DNA from: Candidatus Poribacteria bacterium
GTDB taxonomy: Bacteria > Poribacteria > WGA-4E > WGA-3G
Direction of reading: 5' to 3'
DNA: 63,100 nucleotides
NCBI GenBank assembly: GCA_022825665.1
Contig: JAJDWI010000050.1
Location: 1 to 63,100 of the forward strand
The notes under the pieces: model-generated
Databases searched by the model: none
Seen by the model: only the letters and a program-made list of their open reading frames with translations
Told to the model about the DNA's origin: nothing
Translations under genes and position numbers: made by a program
In this document: one piece after another, positions 35,201-43,724 of the stretch
How the letters are laid out: every line of letters begins with the position of its first letter
Numbering within the stretch: the stretch's first letter is position 1

Positions 35201-35770
35201 ATGGAAACTCATGAGGCACGCCAAATTTCTAATGACAGTATTCCCTCTGATTTACCCAAAATGACATTAGAGGAATTCCTTGAGAGTGATTTAGAGGGAT
35301 ATGAATACATTAAAGGAGAGTTAATTCCGATGCCACCAACGTCTGTTGAACACGGTGACATTAGTATGAATTTAGTTTCACCATTATATTTGTATGTTCG
35401 TGATAATCATTTGGGTCGTGTCTATGTACCAGATACAGGATTCCGAGTTGGTGAAAGGGTTCTAATACCTGATATTGCCTTCATTTCAACCGATAGAATC
35501 CCAGATGATAAAAGCAAAGCATTTCCTGTTCCCCCCGATCTCGCTGTTGAAGTTGTTTCTCCTTCAGATACATTGCTACGGGTTGAAGAAAAGGTATTTG
35601 CATATCTTGAAGCAGGAACACAGTTGGTATGGGTGATCAAACCGAGATCTAAAACTGTAAATGTATATCGTTCAGAAACAGATATAACACTCCTCACTCG
35701 AAATGACACACTCAGCGGAGAAGAGGTAGTTGAAGGCTTCTCATGTAAGGTGGCAGAACTTTTTGAATAG
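35201..35770 (+). CDS. Uma2-family (DUF820) endonuclease-fold protein
   Basis: The protein has 189 residues from the ATG at 35201, supported by AGGAGG 7 nt upstream; a longer frame from 35147 lacks this. The PD-(D/E)XK-like core has D91 (LIPDIAFIS), E117 (LAVEVVSPSD) and K131, then YLEAGTQLVWVIKPRSKTVNVYR. The family is abundant in cyanobacteria and several phyla with large repeat-rich genomes. Its biological target is not established, although the fold is nuclease-like. It stands alone between ppdK and the cupin gene. Confidence 0.88.
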   Translation: METHEARQISNDSIPSDLPKMTLEEFLESDLEGYEYIKGELIPMPPTSVEHGDISMNLVSPLYLYVRDNHLGRVYVPDTGFRVGERVLIPDIAFISTDRIPDDKSKAFPVPPDLAVEVVSPSDTLLRVEEKVFAYLEAGTQLVWVIKPRSKTVNVYRSETDITLLTRNDTLSGEEVVEGFSCKVAELFE

Positions 35771-35810
35771 TACAAAATTACGTTTTCTCACAGAAAGGAC
35801 AAATATATAA

Positions 35811-36260
35811 ATGCTAATTGCTGACGTAAATAAAATCGAAGGTAGAACATATCCGGCACGACGATTAACCAGAAATCTTGTTGGAGGTGCATCCCCAATA
35901 CAGATAAATGAATTCTGTATGGGATTTGTGGTTTTAGAACCAAACGGAGGACAAGTGCCGTGGCATAACCACGAACAGGAAGAAATCTACTTTATCGTTG
36001 AAGGTGAAGGTGAAATGTGTCTTGGTGAAGAACGTCAAACAATATCTGCTGGACAAACAGTATTCATTCCTTCGTGGGTTTTTCACCAGTTGACGAATAC
36101 CAGTGACACTCCAATGCACATGGTCTACTGTTATGGTCCAGCAGGAGATGTTGACCATTGGAAACAGGAACTCGCAGGAACACTTCCAAAAGCAGGAATT
36201 GATGTACCCCCACTCCCAGAAGGTGCAGCTCCTCAATGCACAGATAAACCTGAAGATTAG
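35811..36260 (+). CDS. Cupin-domain protein
   Basis: The protein has 149 residues, a single cupin barrel. The metal-binding motif is WHNHEQEEIYFIVEGEGEM (H-x-H-x-E type), followed by the second motif FIPSWVFHQLTNTSDTPMHMVYCYGP. It probably binds a divalent metal and a small ligand. Reaction unknown. AAAGGA precedes the ATG. The following oxidoreductase gene starts 69 nt later on the same strand, and the two may act on one sugar-derived substrate (inference). Confidence 0.85.
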   Translation: MLIADVNKIEGRTYPARRLTRNLVGGASPIQINEFCMGFVVLEPNGGQVPWHNHEQEEIYFIVEGEGEMCLGEERQTISAGQTVFIPSWVFHQLTNTSDTPMHMVYCYGPAGDVDHWKQELAGTLPKAGIDVPPLPEGAAPQCTDKPED

Positions 36261-36329
36261 AATGCAACATAATTCCCTCTATTCGTAAATTGAACGTAAA
36301 GTTTCTCTGAAAATAAATAAGGATTGTAA

Positions 36330-37502
36330 ATGACCAACCAAACCCCTAAGACACATCGTGTTGGTATCATAATGAATGGTGTTACTGGCAGGATGGGAAC
36401 AAATCAACACCTCATTCGCTCTATATTAGCAATAGCAGAAGACGGTGGAATTCCAATAGGTGAGGGCGAAGTGATAATGCCTGATCCATATCTCGTTGGG
36501 AGAAATCCTGCGAAATTAGAAAAGTTGTCTGAAGCAACAGGTGTTGAGAATTGGAGCACAGACCTTGACGCTGCCCTTGCAGACGACACATATTCAGTAT
36601 ATTTCGACGCTCAAGTAACATCTCGTCGTGTTGACGCTGTCCAAACTGCAATATCAGCAGGAAAACACATCTATTGTGAAAAACCTTCTGCAACAACGAG
36701 TGCAGACGCATATAGTCTATATGAACAGGCAGCAAAAGCAGGATTGAAAAACGGTGTCGTGCAGGATAAACTCTGGTTACCAGGAATACAGAAACTTAAA
36801 AGACTGATAGACGCTGACTTTTTTGGAAGAATCATCGCAGTTAGAGGTGAGTTTGGATATTGGGTCTTTCAAGGGGATGCTATTCCTACACAACGTCCTT
36901 CATGGAATTACCGATCCGAAGATGGCGGTGGTATTATTCTTGACATGTTTAGTCACTGGCGATATGTGTTAGACAACCTTTTTGGCGCGGTCAAAGCAGT
37001 ATCCTGTATTGCAACAACACATCTTCCCAAACGTTGGGACGAGAACAACGAACCTTATCAATGCACAGCAGAAGATGCAGCTTATGCAACCTTTGAAATA
37101 GAAGATGGGACTATTGCACACTTTAACTCATCTTGGGCAGTTCGTGTTCGTAGAGACGACCTGCTGACCATACAAGTTGATGGATTAAATGGCTCTGCTG
37201 TTGTCGGCTTAAGAGATTGTTGGATTCAGCCTTTGTCTGGTACACCTCGTCCTGTTTGGAATCCTGATATTGAACAACCAATAAAGTTCTTTGACGGATG
37301 GCTTAAGGTACCCGAACAGGAGACCTACGAGAACGCATTCAGAGCACAGTGGGAGTTGTTCCTACGGCATGTCGTCGCAGATGAACCTTTTCCGTGGACT
37401 CTTCTTGAAGGGGCAAAAGGTGTCCAATTAGCTGAAAAAGGAATGGAATCTTGGAAAACACGAAAATGGGTTGATTTACCTGAATTATCACAAATTGTAT
37501 AA
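36330..37502 (+). CDS. Gfo/Idh/MocA-family oxidoreductase
   Basis: The protein has 390 residues. The N-terminal Rossmann part reads VGIIMNGVTGRMGTNQH, with a G-x-x-G-x-x-G-like turn. The family signature HIYCEKPSATTSADA holds the catalytic-type Lys of the E-K-P motif. The C-terminal alpha/beta domain includes DGGGIILDMFSHWRYVLDNLFG. Such enzymes are NAD(P)-dependent sugar or inositol dehydrogenases; the substrate cannot be told. The gene lies in a run with cupin, PhyH, ThuA-like and sulfatase-like genes often used on carbohydrates in these bacteria. Confidence 0.92.
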   Translation: MTNQTPKTHRVGIIMNGVTGRMGTNQHLIRSILAIAEDGGIPIGEGEVIMPDPYLVGRNPAKLEKLSEATGVENWSTDLDAALADDTYSVYFDAQVTSRRVDAVQTAISAGKHIYCEKPSATTSADAYSLYEQAAKAGLKNGVVQDKLWLPGIQKLKRLIDADFFGRIIAVRGEFGYWVFQGDAIPTQRPSWNYRSEDGGGIILDMFSHWRYVLDNLFGAVKAVSCIATTHLPKRWDENNEPYQCTAEDAAYATFEIEDGTIAHFNSSWAVRVRRDDLLTIQVDGLNGSAVVGLRDCWIQPLSGTPRPVWNPDIEQPIKFFDGWLKVPEQETYENAFRAQWELFLRHVVADEPFPWTLLEGAKGVQLAEKGMESWKTRKWVDLPELSQIV

Positions 37503-37530
37503 TACTGTTTCCTAAAAGTGAGAGTATAAA

Positions 37531-38985
37531 ATGGCATCAAACGTAATCCTTGAAAAATTAGATGAGTATCGTTGGCGTATACCGAAAAGTTACATGAAGG
37601 GTATGCGCGTTGACGGAATCATCTATGCAAATGAAAAACTGCTTAATCAGGCGAAGAGTGATGAAGCATTGCAGCAAGTCGCAAACGTCGCGCATCTTCC
37701 CGGTATTGTAAAACACTCACTTGCAATGCCAGATCTTCATTGGGGATACGGATTCGTCATCGGAGGGGTTGCAGCCACTGACCCGCAGGCAGATGGTGTC
37801 GTTTCTCCCGGGGGTATTGGATACGATATAAATTGTGGGGTCCGATTGATACGAACCAACCTTAAGTCTAAACAGTTAGAAGGTAAGACCAAAGGACTCA
37901 TCGGAGAACTCTTTGACAACGTGCCTTGCGGTGTTGGCTCCAAGGGACAGATACAACTCTCTATCAATGAAGAGCGATATATGTTAGAAAAAGGGGCGAA
38001 TTGGGCTATTGAGCGTGAATACGGACACCCAAAAGACCTTCAATTTACCGAAGCGTCGGGAATCCTTCAACACGCTAATGCTGATGCGGCAAGCCAACGT
38101 GCTTTAGAACGCGGAAAAAACCAACTCGGCACACTCGGTTCAGGTAACCATTTTCTTGAGGTGCAAGTCGTTGATCGTATCTTTTACCGTGAAGCAGCTG
38201 ATGCTATGGGTTTGAATGAAGGTAATATCTGTGTCATGATCCATACAGGTTCACGCGGTTTTGGTTATCAAATCTGCGACGAACACGTTAAAAGTTGGGT
38301 TCAAGTCACAGAAAGGTACGGAATAAACCTACCTGATAGACAACTTGCTTCTGCCCCAATCAACTCTCCCGAAGGACAGGATTACATCACAGCAATGGCA
38401 TGTAGTGCGAACTATGCGTGGAACAATCGTCAATGCATTATGCATCTTGTTCGACAGACCTTTATGAAGTATTTTGACACAACTGAAGACGAACTCGGAT
38501 TGGAGCTTGTATACGATGTATCCCATAACATCGGGAAGTTTGAAAAGCATGAAGTTGATGGGAAAGAACGTGAGTTGTTCATCCATAGAAAAGGAGCAAC
38601 ACGTGCTTTTCCTGCTGGACATCCTGAAATCCCCGAAAAATATCAAAAGGTTGGACAACCGGTACTCATTCCTGGTGATATGGGGACTGCCTCTTATGTG
38701 TTGGTTGGCAATCCCGGTGCAATGGCAGAGACCTGGGGAACTACCTGCCATGGTGCGGGAAGAGTCCTCTCACGCCGTAAAGCAATAGCATTAACCGAAG
38801 GACGTTCTATTCAAAAAGACCTTGAAGAACGAGGTATATTCGTTCGTGCTGAAGGTAAGCGGACATTACGTGAAGAGGTATCTGAGGCATACAAAGATGT
38901 TGATGAAGTAGTACGCGTTGTGGATGAAGCAGGACTATCCCGCCGTGTTGCGCGCCTTCGACCGATTGGTGTTGTGAAGGGATAG
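37531..38985 (+). CDS. rtcB: RNA-splicing ligase RtcB
   Basis: The protein has 484 residues, full length. It joins RNA 2',3'-cyclic phosphate or 3'-phosphate ends to 5'-OH ends, using GTP and Mn. Family motifs are VSPGGIGYDINCGVRL (Asp and Cys metal ligands), GTLGSGNHFLEVQ, MIHTGSRGFGYQI, YDVSHNIGKFEKH, VLIPGDMGTASYVL, and CHGAGRVLSRRKA, which contains the guanylated His. No archease gene lies beside it. Together with ThpR (23835) the window encodes two enzymes that act on RNA cyclic-phosphate ends. Confidence 0.96.
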   Translation: MASNVILEKLDEYRWRIPKSYMKGMRVDGIIYANEKLLNQAKSDEALQQVANVAHLPGIVKHSLAMPDLHWGYGFVIGGVAATDPQADGVVSPGGIGYDINCGVRLIRTNLKSKQLEGKTKGLIGELFDNVPCGVGSKGQIQLSINEERYMLEKGANWAIEREYGHPKDLQFTEASGILQHANADAASQRALERGKNQLGTLGSGNHFLEVQVVDRIFYREAADAMGLNEGNICVMIHTGSRGFGYQICDEHVKSWVQVTERYGINLPDRQLASAPINSPEGQDYITAMACSANYAWNNRQCIMHLVRQTFMKYFDTTEDELGLELVYDVSHNIGKFEKHEVDGKERELFIHRKGATRAFPAGHPEIPEKYQKVGQPVLIPGDMGTASYVLVGNPGAMAETWGTTCHGAGRVLSRRKAIALTEGRSIQKDLEERGIFVRAEGKRTLREEVSEAYKDVDEVVRVVDEAGLSRRVARLRPIGVVKG

Positions 38986-39099
38986 ATGACATACCACATC
39001 CATACTACGATTTTTCAACATTTCATTTCTGTTTGTATATTAGAGCAATCTTTGTGTTTTCTCACAATCTAACATTGATTGTCTACCTATAGCAATTTC

Positions 39100-39579
39100 C
39101 TATTCCATATAGAACAGATGCCCCCGTTCAAAGAGATCATCCAGATAAATCTCAACAATCCAATAACCCGATGCAAATCTCTCTCCACTTAACCCACCAG
39201 TTGGTGCATCAATATAAAACCACGTAATTTTTTCACCAGTTGTAGAAGATATTGTAATCTTTTCACTGTGATATGGAGGATCATCCAAATCATCAGCAGG
39301 AGAGATCCAATTTACCTCAACTTTGTGTCCAGTATCAATATTATCCCATAAAATCCATAAAAACACCTTATCATCTAATTCGGAATCAAATGTATCCGTG
39401 ATGTCAGAAGGTCTATCATCAACTACATCTACAGAAAGCACTGAATCTATTATTTTAGGTTCTGCACGGCCAAGGTCTATTGCCCCACTTCCACCGGATG
39501 TAGATTCTTCACATCCGTTCAAGAGTAATGCAAATATAAGAAAAGGAATTGCTATTATTGATGTATATATATACTTCAT
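39100..39579 (-). CDS. Hypothetical lipoprotein
   Basis: The protein has 159 residues, family not recognised. The signal peptide ends in a lipobox (LLLNGC), so it should be lipid-anchored. The mature part has beta strands VFLWILWDNIDTGHKVEVNW and EKITWFYIDAPTG, then GYWIVEIYLDDLFERG. This resembles an immunoglobulin-like domain that describes 'higher/lower' ligand-independent folds in secreted proteins of these bacteria; the likeness is weak. AAGGAG lies upstream of the ATG. Confidence 0.68.
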   Translation of the reverse strand: MKYIYTSIIAIPFLIFALLLNGCEESTSGGSGAIDLGRAEPKIIDSVLSVDVVDDRPSDITDTFDSELDDKVFLWILWDNIDTGHKVEVNWISPADDLDDPPYHSEKITISSTTGEKITWFYIDAPTGGLSGERFASGYWIVEIYLDDLFERGHLFYME

Positions 39580-39826
39580 CAGAGATTCTCCTTATACTAA
39601 TTTGTTATGTTTTCTTGAGAATTTTTTAAATTAAACGCATTTCTGTTATTGTTTGTTTACATCTAAGAATTACACTTATAGTTTACAATCAAATAGAGTA
39701 TATCTCCATAGCATACCAGATAAAAAACCAATTTTCAATACCTTCAATACACTCCTTCCAGAGCCATCCAGTTTCCCAAATAATATGATTTTCAAAATAA
39801 AGTCTTCCTCTGTAGGATCGACCTCT

Positions 39827-39902
39827 TATCCTGACAATCCTTGTTCAGTCTCTTCTCTTATCCTGAAAATCCTGAAATCCTGAAAATCCTGGTTCAGACA
39901 AA
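39827..39902. repeat. 'tcctgaaaatcctg' intergenic repeat, copy 4
   Basis: The longest copy, with five tcctgaaa-like units of irregular spacing, an internal ttgttcag, and the ending tcctggttcagacaaac. The units are too short and too contiguous for CRISPR. Confidence 0.85.
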
Positions 39903-40032
39903 CTGAAATTCTGAAAATTACATAAAACATATTGGATATATATTGTTCCACCTCTTTGATATACTACCCACCACAACTCACCACCCGTTAAAATATAACA
40001 TCATTTCGAAATGATGACATTATTAAGCATTC

Positions 40033-40066
40033 GTAGGTCGGAGCGAGCAAAGCGACCTCCGACATG
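40033..40066. repeat. Short 'taggtcggagcgag' intergenic repeat (complete)
   Basis: The arms GGTCGGAG and CTCCGAC can pair around gcgagcaaagcga-type sequence. Related copies are at 4284, 21762 (inverted) and 59940; a variant is near 62612. Confidence 0.75.
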
Positions 40067-40126
40067 AACACTAAGTCCCAGCGGGACGAAAGGTGTATAG
40101 AACACTTCTCATTAACAAAGAACGCG

Positions 40127-40163
40127 TTCGTAGTCGCGCAATTCATTGCGCCTCTTACATTCT
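40127..40163. repeat. Palindromic repeat, GCGCAATTCATTGCGC type, copy 1
   Basis: ttcgtagtcgcgcaattcat, then tgcgcctcttacattct. The core GCGCAAT-TC-ATTGCGC is a 7-bp stem. An almost identical copy lies at 58558-58593. Confidence 0.8.
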
Positions 40164-40409
40164 TCACCTAATAGCGAATTCCAGAAACTCATAATGAGAC
40201 TGTATTTATTAGAATTGGTATAACGTTTCTCGCTAAATTGACGTTTATTGAGCCGACAAATTTAATATCCTTTTATTTCTATTGTAATCCGAATATTAAC
40301 GACTGAATATGAAAAAATACTGAAAAGGAAAAACGAACCAAAATGAAAATTCTAAAAAAATCGTACCACCCTATAAACCCAGTTCCATACTGGCATAAAC
40401 CCGAATCTC

Positions 40410-40456
40410 AAAACGAACCAAAAACCGAAAAACACCCTTTTTTGGTTCGTTTTTTT
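40410..40456 (+). terminator. Strong hairpin with T-tract, plus an upstream copy of one arm
   Basis: A 15-bp stem (40410-40424 with 40439-40453, core CGAACC/GGTTCG), a 14-nt loop and three more T residues behind it: a terminator-like structure. The left-arm sequence AAACGAACCAAAA also occurs about 80 nt upstream (near 40331-40343), so two alternative pairings are possible. No gene precedes it on the plus strand. Confidence 0.5.
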
Positions 40457-40520
40457 CGAAGCAATTTTATTCATAATCGGACATCTATACTGAGGAATTA
40501 CATGTATCTAAAAAAATACT

Positions 40521-40567
40521 ATAATCCTGAAAATCCTGAAATCCTGAAAATCCTGGTTCAGACAAAA
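40521..40567. repeat. 'tcctgaaaatcctg' intergenic repeat, copy 5
   Basis: Units taatcctgaaaatcctgaaa, then tcctgaaaatcctggttcag, then acaaaac. It lies about 120 nt before the truncated ThuA gene. Confidence 0.85.
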
Positions 40568-40684
40568 CTTTAATTTAGAAAATCAGATTTTTTGGAAAAC
40601 TGAAGGCTCTGCACTGCTTCAAATTATGATTGACAATGGCAATCATAACAGGTAAAATTGTTTTTAAGTTTGTTATAGACTGAT

Positions 40685-41251
40685 GTGTGTACAGGAATAT
40701 TTGAAATTGACTATTGGAGTTATATTCCGAACTATGCAGTTGAAGTGCCTAAAGGGGAACCGGGAGATCGGTTTTTGGAATGGATCGGCGGTTATTTCGA
40801 GACTCATCTTTCTGTAAATCCACATTGGACCGCAGAATTCACCGCTTTTCCAGATCATCCAGTAACTAACGGTATGGTCCCATTCTCATTAGATGACGAA
40901 TGGTATTATCACATGCGATTTCCTAAAAATATGCAAGATGTAGTACCAGTGTTGAGTGCAGTCGCGCCTGAGTCAACGCTCAAGAGACCTGATGGACCAC
41001 ACAGCGGCAACCCACATGTTCGTGCGTCAGTTGCAAAAGGTGAACCACAGCATCTCGGTTGGTGCAAAGAACGACAGGATGGTGGACGGGGCTTCGGTTT
41101 TACAGGTGGACATTACCATAAAAATTGGGGTGATGACAATCTTAGAAAGTTTATCCTCAACGCCATTGCTTGGACAGCAAAGGTAGAGATTCCTGAAGAC
41201 GGTATTTCAACACCAACTCCTTCAGAAGCAGATTTAAATGCTTATCTGTAA
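40685..41251 (+). pseudogene. 5'-truncated ThuA-family gene
   Basis: From about residue 17 the 188-residue frame matches the second half of ThuA-type (trehalose-utilisation-like, glutamine-amidotransferase-like fold) proteins: YAVEVPKGEPGDRFLEWIGG, HPVTNGMVPFSLDDEWYYHM, GGRGFGFTGGHYHKNWGDD, and the end FILNAIAWTAKVEIPEDG. The family normally has about 90 more residues at the N-terminus, which holds part of the fold. Here the sequence before residue 17 is unrelated, starts with GTG and has no ribosome-binding site. It is most likely a remnant, or the 5' part was lost to repeat-mediated deletion. PhyH follows 90 nt later. Confidence 0.7.
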
Positions 41252-41341
41252 TGAGAAATTTGGTTATTCTATATGTGATGGTAACTCAGATAATATAAGG
41301 GCAGTTCTCACATCAACTATGGAACAAACCCGGAGAGTAAC

Positions 41342-42196
41342 ATGGATCAAGAACACCTCGATTACCTATTTGACCTACAAGGGTATCTGATATTAGAAGA
41401 TGCTATTTCGGATGAAGACCTGAATAAGATAAATGAATGGATTGATACGAATTGGGCTTATGTTGAACAACCTTGGGAACCCAATTCCGATGATAGACGG
41501 ATACCGCGCTGGATAGGTAATATTGAGACACATACCTATAATATAGAAAATGGTGTCAATTTTCAGAATATCATTGAGGGTGGTAAGGTATTCGAAAAGT
41601 TAATTGATCACCCTGCATGGATAAATATGATTCAGAAATACGTCCATGAGGTGAATGGACTTTCAATCCATGAGAATTTTTTAAATGTTCGTGGTCCGGG
41701 TGGTTTCATCCACATTCACTGCGGTGGACATGTTCCATTGAGTTATTTAACCTTCCGTCAAATAAATACTGGAGAATGGCTTGTGGGACAGATAAATGTC
41801 CTGATGGCAATAAACGACATCGGTCCGGGAGATGGTGCTCCGGTGTTAATACCGGGAAGTCATAAATGCTCTGAGATTCATCCGCGTTTGAAACATGATG
41901 GAAAAGGTATCGTTTACGATGGATATACCGGTAAACCTGCCGGTTCAGCATTTGCTACGCAGGAAGTGCATCTGAAAGCTGGGGATGTAGTTATGTTCAC
42001 AGATGCAATCACACACGGGTCAGCAGAACGGACAAATCCTGGCTATCGTAGATCCATTGTTTATCGATACTCACCAAGATACGTACGTGAACGTTTTGAT
42101 TATCCACATTCAGAGGAGTTGTTAGCGCGTTTGACTCCAGAACAACGTAAGATCATCCAACCAAATGCACCGCGAAGACCGCCACAAGTAGCGTAG
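41342..42196 (+). CDS. Phytanoyl-CoA dioxygenase (PhyH) family protein
   Basis: The protein has 284 residues. Family features of Fe(II)/2-oxoglutarate oxygenases are visible: DLQGYLILEDAISDEDLNKI, the metal region GGFIHIHCGGHVPL, the NDIGPGDGAPVLIPGSHK turn, and the distal His and Arg region FTDAITHGSAERTNPGYRRSIVYRYSP. The first metal triad looks like H-x-C/H rather than the usual H-x-D, so its metal ligands should be checked. These proteins hydroxylate diverse small molecules; the substrate is unknown. argH starts 12 nt after the stop. Confidence 0.87.
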   Translation: MDQEHLDYLFDLQGYLILEDAISDEDLNKINEWIDTNWAYVEQPWEPNSDDRRIPRWIGNIETHTYNIENGVNFQNIIEGGKVFEKLIDHPAWINMIQKYVHEVNGLSIHENFLNVRGPGGFIHIHCGGHVPLSYLTFRQINTGEWLVGQINVLMAINDIGPGDGAPVLIPGSHKCSEIHPRLKHDGKGIVYDGYTGKPAGSAFATQEVHLKAGDVVMFTDAITHGSAERTNPGYRRSIVYRYSPRYVRERFDYPHSEELLARLTPEQRKIIQPNAPRRPPQVA

Positions 42197-42208
42197 TATT
42201 TAAAAAAT

Positions 42209-43699
42209 ATGCAGACTCCACATAAACCTCTTTGGGGTGGACGTTTTAGCACAAACCTCACCTCAGAAACAGTTGCCTTCACACACTCCATTGAAGCAGA
42301 TACACGTCTCATCGTATACGATATCTGGGGAAGTAAAGCACATGCGGTTATGCTTGAACGGCAAGGGATTATCTCGGAGACTGATCTACGAGAGATTCTA
42401 AATTGGTTATGTAAAGCAGAGGAAGATTTCCAAAATGGAAACTTCTCTCTTGATCCGAATAAAGAAGACGTTCACATGAATGTTGAGTCCTATCTGATTG
42501 AGAACGCAGGACCCGAATTAGGCGGTAAACTACATACTGCTCGGTCTCGCAATGATCAGGTACTTGTAGATGCACATCTATACATACGTGATGAGATTCT
42601 GAATATCCAACGTGGTATTTCAAAGTTATGCGATGCTTTCCTAACCATTGCCAAAGACCATGCCGACACCGTCATGCCCGGATATACACATACACAGCAT
42701 GCGCAACCGATTAGTCTCGGTTTCTGGGCAACTGCCTATGTCAGTATGTTTTTGCGTGACCAAAAACGTCTTCAATCTGCTTACGAACTTGCTAATACGA
42801 ACCCACTTGGTGCATGTGCCTTAGCAGGTACAACTTTCCCAATTGACCGTCACCTAACAACCAAACTGCTCGGTTTTGATACACCACACGAACATGCACT
42901 TGACGTAATCAGTAGTCGTGATTTTATTGCAGAGATACTATTTGCCTTATCACTTGTAATGGCTAATCTTTCAAGACTGAGCGAAGAGATTATATATTGG
43001 ACAACCTTTGAATACGGCTTTGCGGTGCTTGACGATGCATACAGTTCAGGAAGCTCCATAATGCCACAAAAAAAGAATCCGGACATTGCAGAACTTACGC
43101 GCGGCAGAACAGGACGCGTCTACGGGGCATTGATAGACCTGTTAACTAATCTCAAGGGTCTGCCAATGGGATATAACCGCGATTTTCAGGAGGATAAACC
43201 GCCATTATGGGAAGCATTTGATATTGTCAAGTCCTGTCTCGGTATTTTACCTAATCTTCTCAATACAACTACTTTTAATACAGATCGGATGGCTGAGTTA
43301 GTGAATTCAAACTTCGCTACAGCAACTGAACTCGCGAACTATCTGGTCAAGGAACATCAACTCAGTTTTCGTGAGAGTCACGAGATTGTAGGTTGGTTGG
43401 TTAGAGAACTGGTTGAAAAAGAAAAAACTTTTGCTGATTTGGAGTTAACACAAATTCTCTTGAAACAGAAAGATTTTGACATTCCAATTTCAGAACTAAA
43501 GCAGATTTTAGATCCGAAATTAGCACTTGAGAACAATCAGAGTCTTGGTGGCACATCTCCTGCAGAAGTGAATCGGATGATAGCTGCATTTGAAGAACAA
43601 CTGAATGAGATTGCAATGCATGTTTATTCCTGTCAGACACAAATTGAAGATGCACACAAAGAAACACAGAAAATTGTTAACGAGGTATTGAATACATAG
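42209..43699 (+). CDS. argH: Argininosuccinate lyase
   Basis: The protein has 496 residues, slightly longer than usual (about 460). It splits argininosuccinate to arginine and fumarate, the last step of arginine synthesis. LWGGRFS opens the protein. The fumarase/aspartase superfamily signature GSSIMPQKKNPD is at about 280-292. SRNDQVLVD and TMPGYTHTQHAQPIS-type segments (VMPGYTHTQHAQPISLG) hold the catalytic His. It lies 12 nt behind the PhyH gene and 16-25 nt before pyrF, so these probably form one transcript. Confidence 0.96.
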   Translation: MQTPHKPLWGGRFSTNLTSETVAFTHSIEADTRLIVYDIWGSKAHAVMLERQGIISETDLREILNWLCKAEEDFQNGNFSLDPNKEDVHMNVESYLIENAGPELGGKLHTARSRNDQVLVDAHLYIRDEILNIQRGISKLCDAFLTIAKDHADTVMPGYTHTQHAQPISLGFWATAYVSMFLRDQKRLQSAYELANTNPLGACALAGTTFPIDRHLTTKLLGFDTPHEHALDVISSRDFIAEILFALSLVMANLSRLSEEIIYWTTFEYGFAVLDDAYSSGSSIMPQKKNPDIAELTRGRTGRVYGALIDLLTNLKGLPMGYNRDFQEDKPPLWEAFDIVKSCLGILPNLLNTTTFNTDRMAELVNSNFATATELANYLVKEHQLSFRESHEIVGWLVRELVEKEKTFADLELTQILLKQKDFDIPISELKQILDPKLALENNQSLGGTSPAEVNRMIAAFEEQLNEIAMHVYSCQTQIEDAHKETQKIVNEVLNT

Positions 43700-43724
43700 A
43701 CCACAGCTGCATCAGGTGAATAAA

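Larger units (their letters stand above)
39580..40684. other. Repeat-rich intergenic region
   Basis: About 1.1 kb with no supported gene. It contains two 'tcctgaaaatcctg' repeats (39827-39902, 40521-40567), a 'taggtcggagcgag' repeat (40033-40066), a segment resembling 121-156 (40070-40105), a GCGCAAT palindrome repeat (40127-40163) and a strong hairpin (40410-40453). Short ORFs here (39653-39883, 40343-40573) are made of repeat sequence. Confidence 0.75.

Noticed and set aside
39653-39883. 76-codon ORF in the repeat-rich gap
   Set aside because: Its second half is made of the 'tcctgaaaatcctg' repeat, and it has no start signal.
39827-39902. Possible CRISPR array from repeated tcctgaaa units
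   Set aside because: Units are only about 10-12 nt, contiguous, without unique spacers, and the same family is scattered singly through the window. No cas gene is present.
40343-40573. 76-codon ORF spanning the hairpin and a repeat
   Set aside because: It is composed of the hairpin and repeat copy 5. The translated units (NPENPEILKILVQT) recur wherever the repeat does.
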